64,000 nucleotides of DNA from Candidatus Kinetoplastibacterium oncopeltii TCC290E (GCF_000340865.1 NC_020299.1:558001-622000); one strand, 5' to 3'. Counted from the stretch's first letter, positions 37,446-47,812 are shown. Notes: a model not told the origin generated them from the sequence alone. Program-made: numbers and translations.

Positions 37446-39113
37446 TTATCTTAGCGATTTGTATTTCAACCTTTTAGGTTTTATGTTCTTGTTCTTAGAT
37501 TTTTTGTAACTTTCATATTCATTATAATTTCCATTGAAAAATACCACTTCAGAATCACCTTCAAATGATATAATATGAGTCGCTATTCTGTCTAAAAACC
37601 ATCTGTCATGACTAATTACAAAAATAACTCCTGGAAATTCTAACAAAGCATCCTCTAAAGCTCTAATTGTTTCAACATCAAGATCATTTGAAGGTTCATC
37701 TAAGAGCAAAACGTTACCACCTGAAAGTAAAGTTTTAGCCAAATGTAAACGTCCACGTTCTCCCCCAGATAAATCACTAACTAACTTGCTTTGATCTGTT
37801 CCCTTTAAATTAAAGCGACTTAGATATGCCCTTGAGGACATAGAAAATTTACCAATGTTTATTATATCAGCTCCATCGGAAATATTTTCAAAAACAGATA
37901 TGCCGTTGATTAGAGAATCTCTTGATTGATCAACAAAAGATATTTTTACTGTTTTGCCTACTATAATTTTTCCTTTGCTTGGAGTCTCTGAGCCAATAAT
38001 CATACGAAATAAAGTAGATTTACCTGCTCCATTAGCACCAATTATACCTATTATAGCACCTGGAGGAATTTTAAAACTTAAATCATCTATTAATAATCTA
38101 TCCTCATAAGCTTTGCTAACACCATCAAAATCAATTACATCATTACCCAACCTATCGCATATTGGAATAAATATTTCCTGCGTTTCATTTCTTTTTTGGT
38201 ATTCATACGAAGCTAATTCTTCATAACGATTCAATCGTGCTTTAGCCTTAGATTGCCGACCTTTAGGATTTTGATTTATCCAATCTAATTCCTTTTTTAT
38301 TGTACGTTGACGAGCACTTTCTGTACCCTCTTCAACCTTCAAACGAACTTCTTTTTGAAGCAGCCAAGAACTATAGTTACCTTTCCATGGTATACCGTAA
38401 CCTCTATCCAGCTCTAGTATCCATTCAGCAACATTATCCAAAAAATATCGATCATGAGTTACGGCAACAACTGTGCCTTTAAAATCATGTAAAAAATGTT
38501 CTAGCCATTCAACACTTTCCGCATCTAGATGATTTGTAGGCTCATCTAATAGCAGAATATCTGGTTTAGATAATAACATTCTGCATAAAGCAACTCTTCT
38601 TTTTTCTCCACCTGACAAATTTTCAATCTTTGCATCCCAAGATGGAATTCTCAAAGCATCAGCTGCTACTTCCATTTGTAATTCAGAATCATCAAACCCG
38701 CTGGTAGATGAAGCAGATATAATAGCTTCTAGCTCAGCTTGTTCAGAAGCTAGTTTTTCAAAATCAGCATCTACTTCAGCATAAGCGGCATAAATGGCTT
38801 CTAAACGCTTTTTTGCACGTAAAATATCACTCATTCCTAGCTCAACAGCTTCTCTAACTGTTAATTTATCATCTATCAATGGCTCTTGAGAGAGATATCC
38901 TATCTTTAGTCCTGGCATAGCAAAAGCTTCTCCCTCGATCTCTTTGTCAACACCTGCCATTATTCTTAATAATGTTGACTTTCCAGATCCATTTAGACCA
39001 AGAACACCAATCTTAGCTCCTGGGAAAAAAGAAAGAGAGATATTTCTCAGAATATACTTATTCACAGGAACAATCTTGCTTACACGGTTCATGGTATATA
39101 CGTATTTTGCCAT
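37446..39113 (-). CDS. ettA: Energy-dependent translational throttle EttA (ABC-F)
   Basis: A 555-residue soluble ABC-F protein with two ATPase domains and no membrane part; EttA binds the ribosomal E site and adjusts early elongation to the ATP/ADP ratio. Walker A motifs are GLNGSGKSTLLRIMAG (N-terminal) and GANGAGKSTLFRMIIG (C-terminal). Signatures are LSGGEKRRVALCRMLLS and LSGGERGRLHLAKTLLSGG. Between them lie the arm and the interdomain linker (about residues 240-320). Length matches E. coli EttA (555). It converges with minE. Confidence 0.95.
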   Translation of the reverse strand: MAKYVYTMNRVSKIVPVNKYILRNISLSFFPGAKIGVLGLNGSGKSTLLRIMAGVDKEIEGEAFAMPGLKIGYLSQEPLIDDKLTVREAVELGMSDILRAKKRLEAIYAAYAEVDADFEKLASEQAELEAIISASSTSGFDDSELQMEVAADALRIPSWDAKIENLSGGEKRRVALCRMLLSKPDILLLDEPTNHLDAESVEWLEHFLHDFKGTVVAVTHDRYFLDNVAEWILELDRGYGIPWKGNYSSWLLQKEVRLKVEEGTESARQRTIKKELDWINQNPKGRQSKAKARLNRYEELASYEYQKRNETQEIFIPICDRLGNDVIDFDGVSKAYEDRLLIDDLSFKIPPGAIIGIIGANGAGKSTLFRMIIGSETPSKGKIIVGKTVKISFVDQSRDSLINGISVFENISDGADIINIGKFSMSSRAYLSRFNLKGTDQSKLVSDLSGGERGRLHLAKTLLSGGNVLLLDEPSNDLDVETIRALEDALLEFPGVIFVISHDRWFLDRIATHIISFEGDSEVVFFNGNYNEYESYKKSKNKNIKPKRLKYKSLR

Positions 39114-39175
39114 AGCTATTTATGAACACTCTTAAAAAAAGATTAAATAATAAATCATTGATTAACATTAATAAA

Positions 39176-39207
39176 TTAAAGCATACTAACGCGGACATAT
39201 GCTTTAA
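39176..39207 (-). terminator. Hairpin after the 42-codon gene
   Basis: TTAAAGCATA and TATGCTTTAA form a 10-base stem with a 12-base loop containing GCGG. On the minus strand it is followed by TTTATTAATG. It lies about 130 bases beyond the stop of the small basic gene and 60 bases before ettA, so it may end the small transcript or be a processed leader of ettA. Confidence 0.4.
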
Positions 39208-39335
39208 GAAGAAGATGAATGAACTTTTAGAGTTTTAACAAAAATTAACAATAACAAAACAAATAACTAGCTGTTAGACAAATGATAAAAATATAAAACC
39301 CTAAGTAAACATCATTCTAGAACACATATTTATTG

Positions 39336-39464
39336 CTAAGAACGTTTAACTTTTTCTAGCATTTTAAAAACGTTCTTTGGTAAATCTGCAAATAACCTTT
39401 TATAAGCTTTACCTAAACAACGACGCTCAAGAGTATTGCGTCTTACACGTTTACGTTCTGCCAT
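39336..39464 (-). CDS. Small basic protein (42 residues), unknown
   Basis: A 43-codon reading frame with a perfect AAGGAG site 7 bases before ATG. The product starts MAERKRVRRNTLERRCLGKA and ends KNVFKMLEKVKRS. About a third of its residues are Arg or Lys, so it is expected to bind RNA or ribosomes, like a small ribosomal protein, but I do not recognise it as S21, L34, L36 or any other known family. Codon choice and amino-acid make-up look like a true gene, with no low-complexity drift. It lies between ettA (same strand) and uvrA (divergent). A role near translation is plausible but is only inferred from charge. Confidence 0.7.
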   Translation of the reverse strand: MAERKRVRRNTLERRCLGKAYKRLFADLPKNVFKMLEKVKRS

Positions 39465-39606
39465 AATAAACTCCTTAAATAAAAAATTTAAATAATGATA
39501 TTACATTATAACCTGTTTACAACAAAAACTCTTGAAAAATCATTTGAAAATATAAACAGTGATATCGTGATTATATAATTTATTTTAATACAAATAACAA
39601 TGAATC

Positions 39607-42600
39607 ATGAAATCTAATATAAAGATTACTGGTGCTAAACAAAACAATCTGAAGAATTTAAGCCTAAATATTGGAGCTGAAGATTTTATAATAGTTACCG
39701 GAGTATCTGGTTCCGGAAAAAGTTCTCTTGTGTTTGATACTATATATGCGGAGGGACAGCGTAGATACATAGAAACCTTTTCTACATATGCAAGACAATT
39801 TCTAGATCAAATGGATAAGCCTGATGTTACTAGTATAAGTGGAATCTTGCCAGCAATAGCAATATATCAAAAAAATCATATAAAAAATTCACGCAGTACT
39901 GTGGGCTCACTTACAGAAATTAATGAATATCTAAAAATATTATTTGCTAATAATTCTAATTTATTCTGTGAAAATTGTAATCAGTTAGTGAGGAAACATA
40001 CACCAGATTCCATATTGAAAGACTTAAATGAAAAAATTAAAGTAAATAAAAATAACAAACTGAAAATAACATTCCCAATAATTTTATTACCAAATATAAG
40101 GGAAGATATACTTGAATCTCTTTCAAAAAAAGGGTACCTAGATATATATAAAGAGAATTTCCTCAACAATAATAAAACTGATATCCAGACGATTTTTGTA
40201 ATACAAGATAGGATAAATTTATCAAAAGAAAATCAGAATCGTTGCTATGAAGCAATAGAAACTGCTATGTTTATGGGTAATGGTGAAGTTGTTATATATT
40301 ATTGCTGCGATCATGAATCTAATGAAATTACATTACGTTACAATAGCAATTTGAAATGCAACAATTGCAACTTAGTATACGATGATATTTCCACAAGTAA
40401 CTTTTCTTTCAATTCACCACTGGGTGCTTGTGATAAATGTAGCGGTTTTGGCGATATTTTAGAGATTGATATTGACCGTATAATACCAGATGATAGCAAA
40501 ACCTTAATGGAAGGAGCAATAAAACCCTGGCAATCTAATACCTTTAAATTATGCCAACATGATCTTGAGAATTACGCAAATATAGCCTCTATACCTTTAA
40601 AAACACCATGGAAAGATTTATCAAAAAATCAACAAGATTGGGTAATATATGGCGACTGCGAATACTCTTCAGATAAATGGTATGGAATAAAAAGATTCTT
40701 CTCTAATATAGAGAAAAAATCTTACAAAATGTATATAAGAGTTCTATTATCAAAATATAGAAAATATTTAATATGCCCCAAATGCAATGGAAGAAAATTT
40801 AACAATAAATCATTACTATGGCGTATTGGAAGCACAGAAGATCAACTGAAAAATAATCATCATACTATTAAATCTATTGATCAAAAGAACACTGATACAG
40901 TAAATATAAGCGATGTATTGCTAATGTCAGTGAATGATGCATTAGAGTTATTTAATAAATTCAAAAAAAATCGAGTTTTCATTAAATCTGATAATCAGAC
41001 AGTTCAAGAAATAGAAATCAGGTTAGATTTTTTAAAAAATATTGGCCTTGATTATCTAACACTAGATCGTAAGGGTAAAACTCTATCTGGCGGAGAAGCC
41101 CAAAGAATAAATTTGACTACTGCATTAGGCTCGTCATTGATAAACACAATGTTTGTTCTTGATGAACCTTCTAATGGGCTACATTATAAAGATATAAGTA
41201 AAGTATTGGAGTCTATAAAGAAACTTAATGATTATGGAAATTGTCTAATAGTTATAGAACATAATTTGCAATTAATATTATCTGCAGATAGGGTAATAGA
41301 ACTAGGACCAGGGTCAGGCATAAACGGAGGAAACATCATATTCGATGGATCTCCTTGCGAATTATATAAAGCTGACACAATAACATCAAAGTATGCAAAT
41401 AATAAACTGAAATTTGAAAAGCAATACAATGCTGAGCCTATTAATTTTAACGATAATGTTTTGTTAATAGCAAAAGCTCATGCAAATAACTTAAAAGACA
41501 TTTCAATAAAAATTCCACTTAATAAATTAGTATGTATTACAGGAGTATCTGGATCAGGCAAAACAACACTTCTTAGAGAAATCATATACAATGGATTGCA
41601 TAATAAAAAACACTCTGAACTAGAATTATTAAATAGAAAACTATTCGAAAAAATAGACGGATATGACGGTGATGTAACATTAATTGATAATTCACCTATT
41701 ATAAGAAGCACGAGATCTAATATAGCTAGTTATATTAATATATTCAAAATAATCAGAGTACTTTTTTCTAAAGCTCCATTGTCTATAAAAAGAAAATATT
41801 CTTCTAATACATTTAGTTTCAATAGTGGACATGGAAGATGTCCCACCTGTAATGGCAGTGGTTTAGAATTTGTAGAAATGCATTTCTTACCAGACATATA
41901 TTTATGTTGTAAGGACTGTGAAGGCAAGCGTTTTAGAAAAGAAATATTGGAAGTTTTTATAGAATTAAATAATAAAAGAGCATCAATAGATCAAATACTT
42001 GATATGACTGTTAATGAATCTATTGTTTTCTTTAGCACTATTCCTGAAATAATTAATAAACTATCTCTGCTTGTTGATATAGGGCTAGATTATCTAAAAT
42101 TAGGTCAAACATTAGCAGAAATGTCTAATGGAGAATTAAGAAGAATAAAATTGATATGTAATGTTATAAACATATTACATAATAACTCTCGAAAACAAAA
42201 TAGTCATATGCTATTAATAGATGAGCCTACATTAGGTTTACATGTAAATGAAATATATAATCTAATAGAATTTTTACATAAACTTATAGATACAGGGCAT
42301 TCTATAATATTGATAGAACATAACTTAGAAGTTATAAGGACATCGGACTGGGTTATAGATTTAGGACCAGAAGGTGGTGATAAAGGAGGATATGTTGTAG
42401 CTGAAGATTATCCAGAATCACTAATGAGAAATAATTTATCTTATACTGGAAAAGCACTAAGTTACAGTACTAATAAAATAAATACTTGTAAAAAACATTA
42501 TTCACAAAAAGTTAAAGATAACTTGATAAATGAAAGATATATAGAAATATATAATGCTGAAGAGAATAATCTACAAAATATAGATATAAAAATACCTTTA

Positions 42601-45126
42601 AATCAATTTACTGTCATTACAGGAGTTTCTGGATCAGGAAAATCTACACTTGCCTTTGATATTTTGTTTAATGAAGGACAAAGGAGATATCTATTAACAC
42701 TGAACTCTTATGCTAAATCAATCATTCAGTCATCAAAAAGAGCCAAAGTAGGTAAAATAATTAACCTTCCGCCTACTATAGCTATAAAACAACATAAAGA
42801 ACTAGGGAACTATAAATCAACAGTATCAAATATATCAGAAATACATAACTTTCTAAGAATAATATATGCAAAACTAGGTGAACAGCATTGCCCTATATGC
42901 AACACTATTATTAAAACACATACCGTTGATCAGATCATAGCCAAAATACTCAGAGATTACCATAATTTGAATATAATAATATTCTCTCCTATAAACATAA
43001 AAAATAATAATTTTAGAAATTATATAGAAAAAGAAGATTATAAGTTTTTGTTTGTGAAAAATAAATCTATCACTCAAGAAGAATTATTATTAATGTCTAG
43101 CATCGATAATATTGTTATAGATAAACTAATAGGAAATATCTTAATACAAAATAATCAGGAGGAAAAACTTCGAAAATTAGTAAATTATGCTATAGATACT
43201 AGTAATGGTTTTATAAAAATTTTATTAATAGATGATACAAAAACTCATATAATTGACGGCAAATACATATCAAAAATATTATCCCAAAAATTAATTTCTG
43301 AAAAATTGTATAACATAAAACCATCATGTGTTAATTGCAATATAGTGTTGCCCAAATTAGAACCGCTACTATTTTCTCATAACTCTAAAATTGGACACTG
43401 TCTTGTTTGCAAAGGAACAGGAATACACAATACTGTCAAAAATAAAAAAAATCAATATTCTTCAGAAGATATATTATCGTGTAATAAATGTAATGGCAAA
43501 AGACTTAATGAAGAAGCACTTTCAGTGTACTGGCATGGATACAATATAGCAGAAATTCTATCTATGTCAGTTAATGATGTTATTAATTTTTTTAGAAAAA
43601 TCAAAATTAAAGATAGGGAAAATTTAATTGCTAAAAATATTTTAAAAGAAATTTGCAGCAAATTATATTTTATGAAAGAAGTAGGCCTAGGTTATTTGGA
43701 GCTAGATAGGCCAGAACCAACTTTATCTGGGGGAGAATCACAAAGAGTACATTTAGCAGCACAACTAGGATCTGATACACAAGGAGCCTGTTATGTTTTA
43801 GATGAACCAACAATTGGATTGCATCCTGTAGATAATAAAAAGTTGATAAATTCACTTTTATCTTTAAAAAATAAAGGAAATACAATAGTAGTAGTTGAAC
43901 ACGATTCTGATATGATAAAGGAGTCATCACATATAATTGACATGGGTCCTGGCGCAGGTCTCAAAGGTGGAAAAATTGTAGCGCAAGGAAGCTTAAGTGA
44001 AGTATTAGCATCAAAAGATTCAGTAACAGCTAGATTTTTAAAAAAAGAAAGAACAGGCAATTATTATAAAAAAAGAATAATAAATAGTAAAACAAAATTT
44101 ATACAAATAAAAAATGCAAATCTACATAACATTAATAGTGTTAATGCTCAATTTCCATTAAGCTGCTTAAATGTTGTGACTGGTGTATCTGGATCTGGGA
44201 AATCTACACTAATACAAGAGATCTTATTTAAAAATATACATCGTGTACTTAAAGACATTAATAATAAGCATTATACTAATTGTGAATGCATAGAAGGTAT
44301 ATGCAACATCAATAATATAGTATCAATAGATCAAAACCCTATAGGTAAAACACCAAGATCATGCCCAGCAACTTATATTGGTTTTTGGGACGAAATTCGT
44401 AAAAAATTTGCAAATACTACAGCTGCAAAAATAAAGGGATGGGATCATTCAAGATTTTCATTTAACTCAAAAGAAGGAAGATGTAAAGAATGTAATGGCC
44501 TTGGTACTAAAATAATAGAAATGAATTTTATGCCTGATGTTAAAATCATATGTGAATGCTGCAATGGATTAAGATTTAACAAAGAAACATTAATGATTGA
44601 ATTTCTCGACAAGAATATAGGAGAAACATTAATGATGGAAGTAGATCAAGCTATGGCACATTTTATAAATTTTCCGTTAATATATAGACCTCTAAAATTT
44701 TTACATGATATAGGACTAGGTTATCTTTCTATTGGTCAATCATCTTCCACATTATCTGGTGGCGAATCTCAAAGAATTAAAATTGTATCAGAGCTTATAA
44801 AAAATGATATTTTAATAAGCAAAGATCGTAAAAACATACAACAACATACAATATATGTTATGGATGAACCAACTACTGGGTTATCTATGTCTGATGTTGA
44901 TCATCTTGTTACAATGCTACAAAAGCTAATAAACTCTGGCAACTCTATCATTGCTATAGAACATAATCTAGAATTTATAGCAAATGCTGATTGGATAGTT
45001 GATATTGGACCAAATGGAGGATCGTGTGGAGGCAATGTAGTATTTCAAGGAACTTTCAAATCACTATCAGAAAAATCTAGTGAATTAACATTAACACAAG
45101 AAGCTGTACAGAATTTCCTAAAATAG
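39607..45126 (+). CDS. uvrA: Double-length UvrA-type excinuclease ATPase
   Basis: UvrA finds bulky DNA lesions for UvrBC repair. This product has 1839 residues, about twice a normal UvrA (940), and reads as two UvrA copies in tandem (about 1-945 and 975-1839). Walker A motifs (GVSGSGKS/T) stand near residues 32, 645, 1005 and 1525. Signature motifs are LSGGEAQRI near 492, a degenerate MSNGELRRI near 839, LSGGESQRV near 1373 and LSGGESQRI near 1716. CXXC zinc-finger pairs occur in both halves (for example CPTCNGSG, CKECNGLG). I recall fused double UvrA proteins in Burkholderiales, so the fusion is inherited rather than new. Whether a normal uvrA also exists cannot be seen here. Confidence 0.9.
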   Translation: MKSNIKITGAKQNNLKNLSLNIGAEDFIIVTGVSGSGKSSLVFDTIYAEGQRRYIETFSTYARQFLDQMDKPDVTSISGILPAIAIYQKNHIKNSRSTVGSLTEINEYLKILFANNSNLFCENCNQLVRKHTPDSILKDLNEKIKVNKNNKLKITFPIILLPNIREDILESLSKKGYLDIYKENFLNNNKTDIQTIFVIQDRINLSKENQNRCYEAIETAMFMGNGEVVIYYCCDHESNEITLRYNSNLKCNNCNLVYDDISTSNFSFNSPLGACDKCSGFGDILEIDIDRIIPDDSKTLMEGAIKPWQSNTFKLCQHDLENYANIASIPLKTPWKDLSKNQQDWVIYGDCEYSSDKWYGIKRFFSNIEKKSYKMYIRVLLSKYRKYLICPKCNGRKFNNKSLLWRIGSTEDQLKNNHHTIKSIDQKNTDTVNISDVLLMSVNDALELFNKFKKNRVFIKSDNQTVQEIEIRLDFLKNIGLDYLTLDRKGKTLSGGEAQRINLTTALGSSLINTMFVLDEPSNGLHYKDISKVLESIKKLNDYGNCLIVIEHNLQLILSADRVIELGPGSGINGGNIIFDGSPCELYKADTITSKYANNKLKFEKQYNAEPINFNDNVLLIAKAHANNLKDISIKIPLNKLVCITGVSGSGKTTLLREIIYNGLHNKKHSELELLNRKLFEKIDGYDGDVTLIDNSPIIRSTRSNIASYINIFKIIRVLFSKAPLSIKRKYSSNTFSFNSGHGRCPTCNGSGLEFVEMHFLPDIYLCCKDCEGKRFRKEILEVFIELNNKRASIDQILDMTVNESIVFFSTIPEIINKLSLLVDIGLDYLKLGQTLAEMSNGELRRIKLICNVINILHNNSRKQNSHMLLIDEPTLGLHVNEIYNLIEFLHKLIDTGHSIILIEHNLEVIRTSDWVIDLGPEGGDKGGYVVAEDYPESLMRNNLSYTGKALSYSTNKINTCKKHYSQKVKDNLINERYIEIYNAEENNLQNIDIKIPLNQFTVITGVSGSGKSTLAFDILFNEGQRRYLLTLNSYAKSIIQSSKRAKVGKIINLPPTIAIKQHKELGNYKSTVSNISEIHNFLRIIYAKLGEQHCPICNTIIKTHTVDQIIAKILRDYHNLNIIIFSPINIKNNNFRNYIEKEDYKFLFVKNKSITQEELLLMSSIDNIVIDKLIGNILIQNNQEEKLRKLVNYAIDTSNGFIKILLIDDTKTHIIDGKYISKILSQKLISEKLYNIKPSCVNCNIVLPKLEPLLFSHNSKIGHCLVCKGTGIHNTVKNKKNQYSSEDILSCNKCNGKRLNEEALSVYWHGYNIAEILSMSVNDVINFFRKIKIKDRENLIAKNILKEICSKLYFMKEVGLGYLELDRPEPTLSGGESQRVHLAAQLGSDTQGACYVLDEPTIGLHPVDNKKLINSLLSLKNKGNTIVVVEHDSDMIKESSHIIDMGPGAGLKGGKIVAQGSLSEVLASKDSVTARFLKKERTGNYYKKRIINSKTKFIQIKNANLHNINSVNAQFPLSCLNVVTGVSGSGKSTLIQEILFKNIHRVLKDINNKHYTNCECIEGICNINNIVSIDQNPIGKTPRSCPATYIGFWDEIRKKFANTTAAKIKGWDHSRFSFNSKEGRCKECNGLGTKIIEMNFMPDVKIICECCNGLRFNKETLMIEFLDKNIGETLMMEVDQAMAHFINFPLIYRPLKFLHDIGLGYLSIGQSSSTLSGGESQRIKIVSELIKNDILISKDRKNIQQHTIYVMDEPTTGLSMSDVDHLVTMLQKLINSGNSIIAIEHNLEFIANADWIVDIGPNGGSCGGNVVFQGTFKSLSEKSSELTLTQEAVQNFLK

Positions 45127-45148
45127 AACAGATATAAATTATATAATT

Positions 45149-45931
45149 TTATTGTTCTAATATATTTTTCAAAGCAATGTTAGCTCCGATAAAACCCATT
45201 GATGCCGTTACTGTAACAACGGATCCATAGCCAGAACATGATAAGTTATGTGTAAATTCTTCTCTGCATTCAACTAAAGGAGTTATTGTCTGTTGATTAA
45301 ACCATATAGCCGTAATACCCATAACAGGTATAGATTTTTTATTATTTTCATTGATTACATGTTTAGGAAAAAGATATCTTCGTCTAAGAATGTTTCTCAT
45401 TTTAGATAAAATTGGATCATGTGTTGCTACTGAAATATCACCATACAATAACTTTGAAGCATCAGTTTTTCCCCCTGCACTACCGCAAACAACTAAAGGT
45501 AATTTATTTTTTATTGAATATAATGATAACTCTATCTTAGCATCAATCTTATCAATGCAATCAATAATTGAATTACATTTTGTATTTATTACATTATTAA
45601 TATTTTCATGAGATAAGAAATCTTCTATAATATCAACATTACAATTTGGGTTTATTTCTGCAATCCTATCTGCCATTACTTCAACTTTCGACTTGCCTAT
45701 TGTCGAACTTAAGGAATGTATTTGTCTATTTATGTTTGACTCAGCAATATTATCTAGATCAACCAATGTTAAAGAACCCACACCTGATCTTGCCAAAGCT
45801 TCTGCTGCCCAAGATCCTACACCACCCACACCAACAATAATCACGTGTGATTCTTGTAGTTTTCGATAATTAACATAACCATACAGTTTAATTATGCCAC
45901 TAAATCTTCTTTCTATTTTTGCACTATTCAT
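45149..45931 (-). CDS. tcdA: tRNA threonylcarbamoyladenosine dehydratase
   Basis: TcdA (CsdL) is an E1-like enzyme that cyclises t6A37 to ct6A in tRNAs reading ANN codons, using ATP. The 260 residues start NSAKIERRFSGIIKLYG after Met. The ATP-binding motif is VIIVGVGGVGSWAAEALARSG, followed by NRQIHSL and DCIDKIDAK. I chose the internal ATG at 45929-45931; an earlier in-frame start at 46009 would add a hydrophobic 26-residue stretch not typical of the family. It converges on uvrA. tsaE, needed for the t6A substrate, is in the same window. Confidence 0.9.
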   Translation of the reverse strand: MNSAKIERRFSGIIKLYGYVNYRKLQESHVIIVGVGGVGSWAAEALARSGVGSLTLVDLDNIAESNINRQIHSLSSTIGKSKVEVMADRIAEINPNCNVDIIEDFLSHENINNVINTKCNSIIDCIDKIDAKIELSLYSIKNKLPLVVCGSAGGKTDASKLLYGDISVATHDPILSKMRNILRRRYLFPKHVINENNKKSIPVMGITAIWFNQQTITPLVECREEFTHNLSCSGYGSVVTVTASMGFIGANIALKNILEQ

Positions 45932-46111
45932 AATAATTTTTGCGATTAATAAAAAAACTTCCAGAAATAATATCAAAATTAAATATCTAAAGAAAAATTG
46001 TATTTTCAATAATTATTGTTAGACTTTTCTAGAAAACGCTATAATTATTACACAAATTGTTATCTTGCTATAGAATCATTTCTTTGTGCTTAAAATGGAT
46101 AAAGCAATCAC

Positions 46112-46747
46112 ATGTTAATATCAAACATACGACAAGAATATAAAAAAGGCAATCTTACAGAAAAAGAACTAAAATCATCACCTTTCGATCAATTTGAACT
46201 ATGGTTTAACGATGTAATGATAGAAAAAATACCAGATCCTAATGCTATGGTTCTAAGTACGGTTAATGTTGCAGGAGAACCGTCATCAAGAATAGTTTTA
46301 TTAAAAGATTTTGACAGTCATGGTTTTGTATTTTTCACAAATTACAATTCTCGCAAAGGTAATGACTTGGAATATAATGCAAAAGCATGTCTATTGTTTT
46401 TTTGGCAAACATTAGAGCGTCAGGTACGGATAGAGGGAATTGTCAGAAAAATAGATTCCAAAGAATCTGATTTGTATTATGAAAGCAGACCTCTGGAATC
46501 TCGAATAGGAGCATGGGCCTCGATACAAAGCAAGATAATGAATGATAGAAAAGACTTAGAAAATAATGTCAATTTTTATAGAGAAAAATTTGGCAATAAC
46601 CCCATGAGGCCTAAACACTGGGGAGGATACATACTAAAACCTAAATCACTAGAATTTTGGCAAGGCAGATCATCGCGTTTACATGATAGAATTATTTATA
46701 ATAAAGATTGCGAGAACAAATGGAAAATACAAAGATTATATCCATAA
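46112..46747 (+). CDS. pdxH: Pyridoxamine 5'-phosphate oxidase
   Basis: PdxH makes pyridoxal 5'-phosphate from PNP or PMP with FMN and oxygen. The 211 residues match the family throughout: PNAMVLSTVNVAGEPSSRIV, the FMN-contact segment FTNYNSRKGNDLEYN, ERQVRIEGIVRKID, SRPLESRIGAWAS, and the C-terminal FWQGRSSRLHDRI. It is the first gene of a plus-strand run with a flavin reductase and tsaE. Use of oxygen implies the cell lives in an oxygenated host compartment. Confidence 0.97.
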   Translation: MLISNIRQEYKKGNLTEKELKSSPFDQFELWFNDVMIEKIPDPNAMVLSTVNVAGEPSSRIVLLKDFDSHGFVFFTNYNSRKGNDLEYNAKACLLFFWQTLERQVRIEGIVRKIDSKESDLYYESRPLESRIGAWASIQSKIMNDRKDLENNVNFYREKFGNNPMRPKHWGGYILKPKSLEFWQGRSSRLHDRIIYNKDCENKWKIQRLYP

Positions 46748-46754
46748 AAGCAAC

Positions 46755-47282
46755 ATGCACATTCAACAAAAGTGTGAATGTATGGAACCAGAAATGCAAA
46801 TTCAACAAAAAGAATTTAGAAAACTATTAGGTAACTTTGTTACTGGAGTAACAATTATAACTACACATGGTTTTATGAATAAACCATGTGGATTAACTGT
46901 TAATTCTTTTAATTCTCTATCATTAGATCCACCTTTAATTCTTTGGAGTTTGTCTCTTAAGTCCACAAGTAAAAATATTTTTCTAAATTGTAGCAACTAT
47001 GTAATACATATTCTTTCTAGTGAACAAATAGAAATAGCAAATTCTTTTGCCAAGAAAAATTCACAATGTAGATTTGATAATATAAGGACAAAATTTTCTC
47101 CAAGCGGTACTACAATGTTAGATATAGAATATAAAGCCTGGATAGATTGTAAAAATTACAGACAATATATAGAAGGAGATCATTTAATAATGATAGGAAA
47201 AATCCAATATTACAACTATTCTAATGCAGAACCTTTGGTATTTTATAACGGTGACTTTTATGAAAAACTTTCACATATTTAG
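46755..47282 (+). CDS. Flavin reductase-like (HpaC/RutF-type) FMN protein
   Basis: A 175-residue split-barrel flavoprotein of the flavin-reductase-like family. The core FRKLLGNFVTGVTIITT and CGLTVNSFNSLSLDPPLILW are typical, as is the late DHLIMIGKIQYY with conserved His and Gly. Members reduce free FMN or FAD with NADH for partner monooxygenases; the partner here is unknown. The start is uncertain: ATGs at 46755, 46782 and 46794 are all possible. It follows pdxH after 7 bases and may share FMN supply with it. Confidence 0.82.
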   Translation: MHIQQKCECMEPEMQIQQKEFRKLLGNFVTGVTIITTHGFMNKPCGLTVNSFNSLSLDPPLILWSLSLKSTSKNIFLNCSNYVIHILSSEQIEIANSFAKKNSQCRFDNIRTKFSPSGTTMLDIEYKAWIDCKNYRQYIEGDHLIMIGKIQYYNYSNAEPLVFYNGDFYEKLSHI

Positions 47283-47302
47283 ATATTCAAAAAATTTTTA
47301 AA

Positions 47303-47812
47303 ATGTACACAATAAAACTTAAAAATTTAAATAACACTGTAATTTTAGCTAAATCTATAGAAGAATCGATACATGAAGAAAAAATGTCAGATGGCAAAGT
47401 TATTTATTTATATGGCGATCTTGGGGTTGGGAAAACTACTTTTGTAAGATATTTTTTGAAAAATTTTGGTGTGATTGAAAATATTAAAAGCCCCAGTTTT
47501 TCTATAATGGAACAATATAATAACAATGAAATTAAGTTTTATCACTTTGATTTTTATAGATTTAATCATCAATCAGAATTGCTAAGCATAGGATTCGAAG
47601 AATTAGAAAATAAAAATAATATTATGTTGATCGAATGGCCAGAAAAAGCAATAGACTTTTTACCTAAGCCTGATTTAGAAATATTGATATCATTCTCAAA
47701 TATAGAGACTGACGTGGAACGTTGTGCTACTTTGTCTACACAAAAGAATAAAGAAAGGAAATGGTTAACAAATATAATCAACACTTACAAAAAAATGTTA
47801 AATCATATATAA
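47303..47812 (+). CDS. tsaE: t6A synthesis ATPase TsaE
   Basis: TsaE is the ATPase of the TsaBCDE complex that makes the universal t6A37 tRNA modification. The 169-residue product has Walker A YGDLGVGKTTFVRYFL (near residue 38), the segment KSPSFSIMEQY, and FYHFDFYRFNHQSEL followed by LIEWPEK, all family marks. It overlaps the beginning of the amiC remnant by 52 bases. tsaE-amiC-mutL-miaA is the ancestral order, as in E. coli. Confidence 0.95.
   Translation: MYTIKLKNLNNTVILAKSIEESIHEEKMSDGKVIYLYGDLGVGKTTFVRYFLKNFGVIENIKSPSFSIMEQYNNNEIKFYHFDFYRFNHQSELLSIGFEELENKNNIMLIEWPEKAIDFLPKPDLEILISFSNIETDVERCATLSTQKNKERKWLTNIINTYKKMLNHI

Noticed and set aside
45932..46009. Hydrophobic N-terminal extension of TcdA as a signal or membrane anchor
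   Set aside because: The family starts at the later ATG (45929-45931); the extension comes from translating AT-rich upstream sequence.
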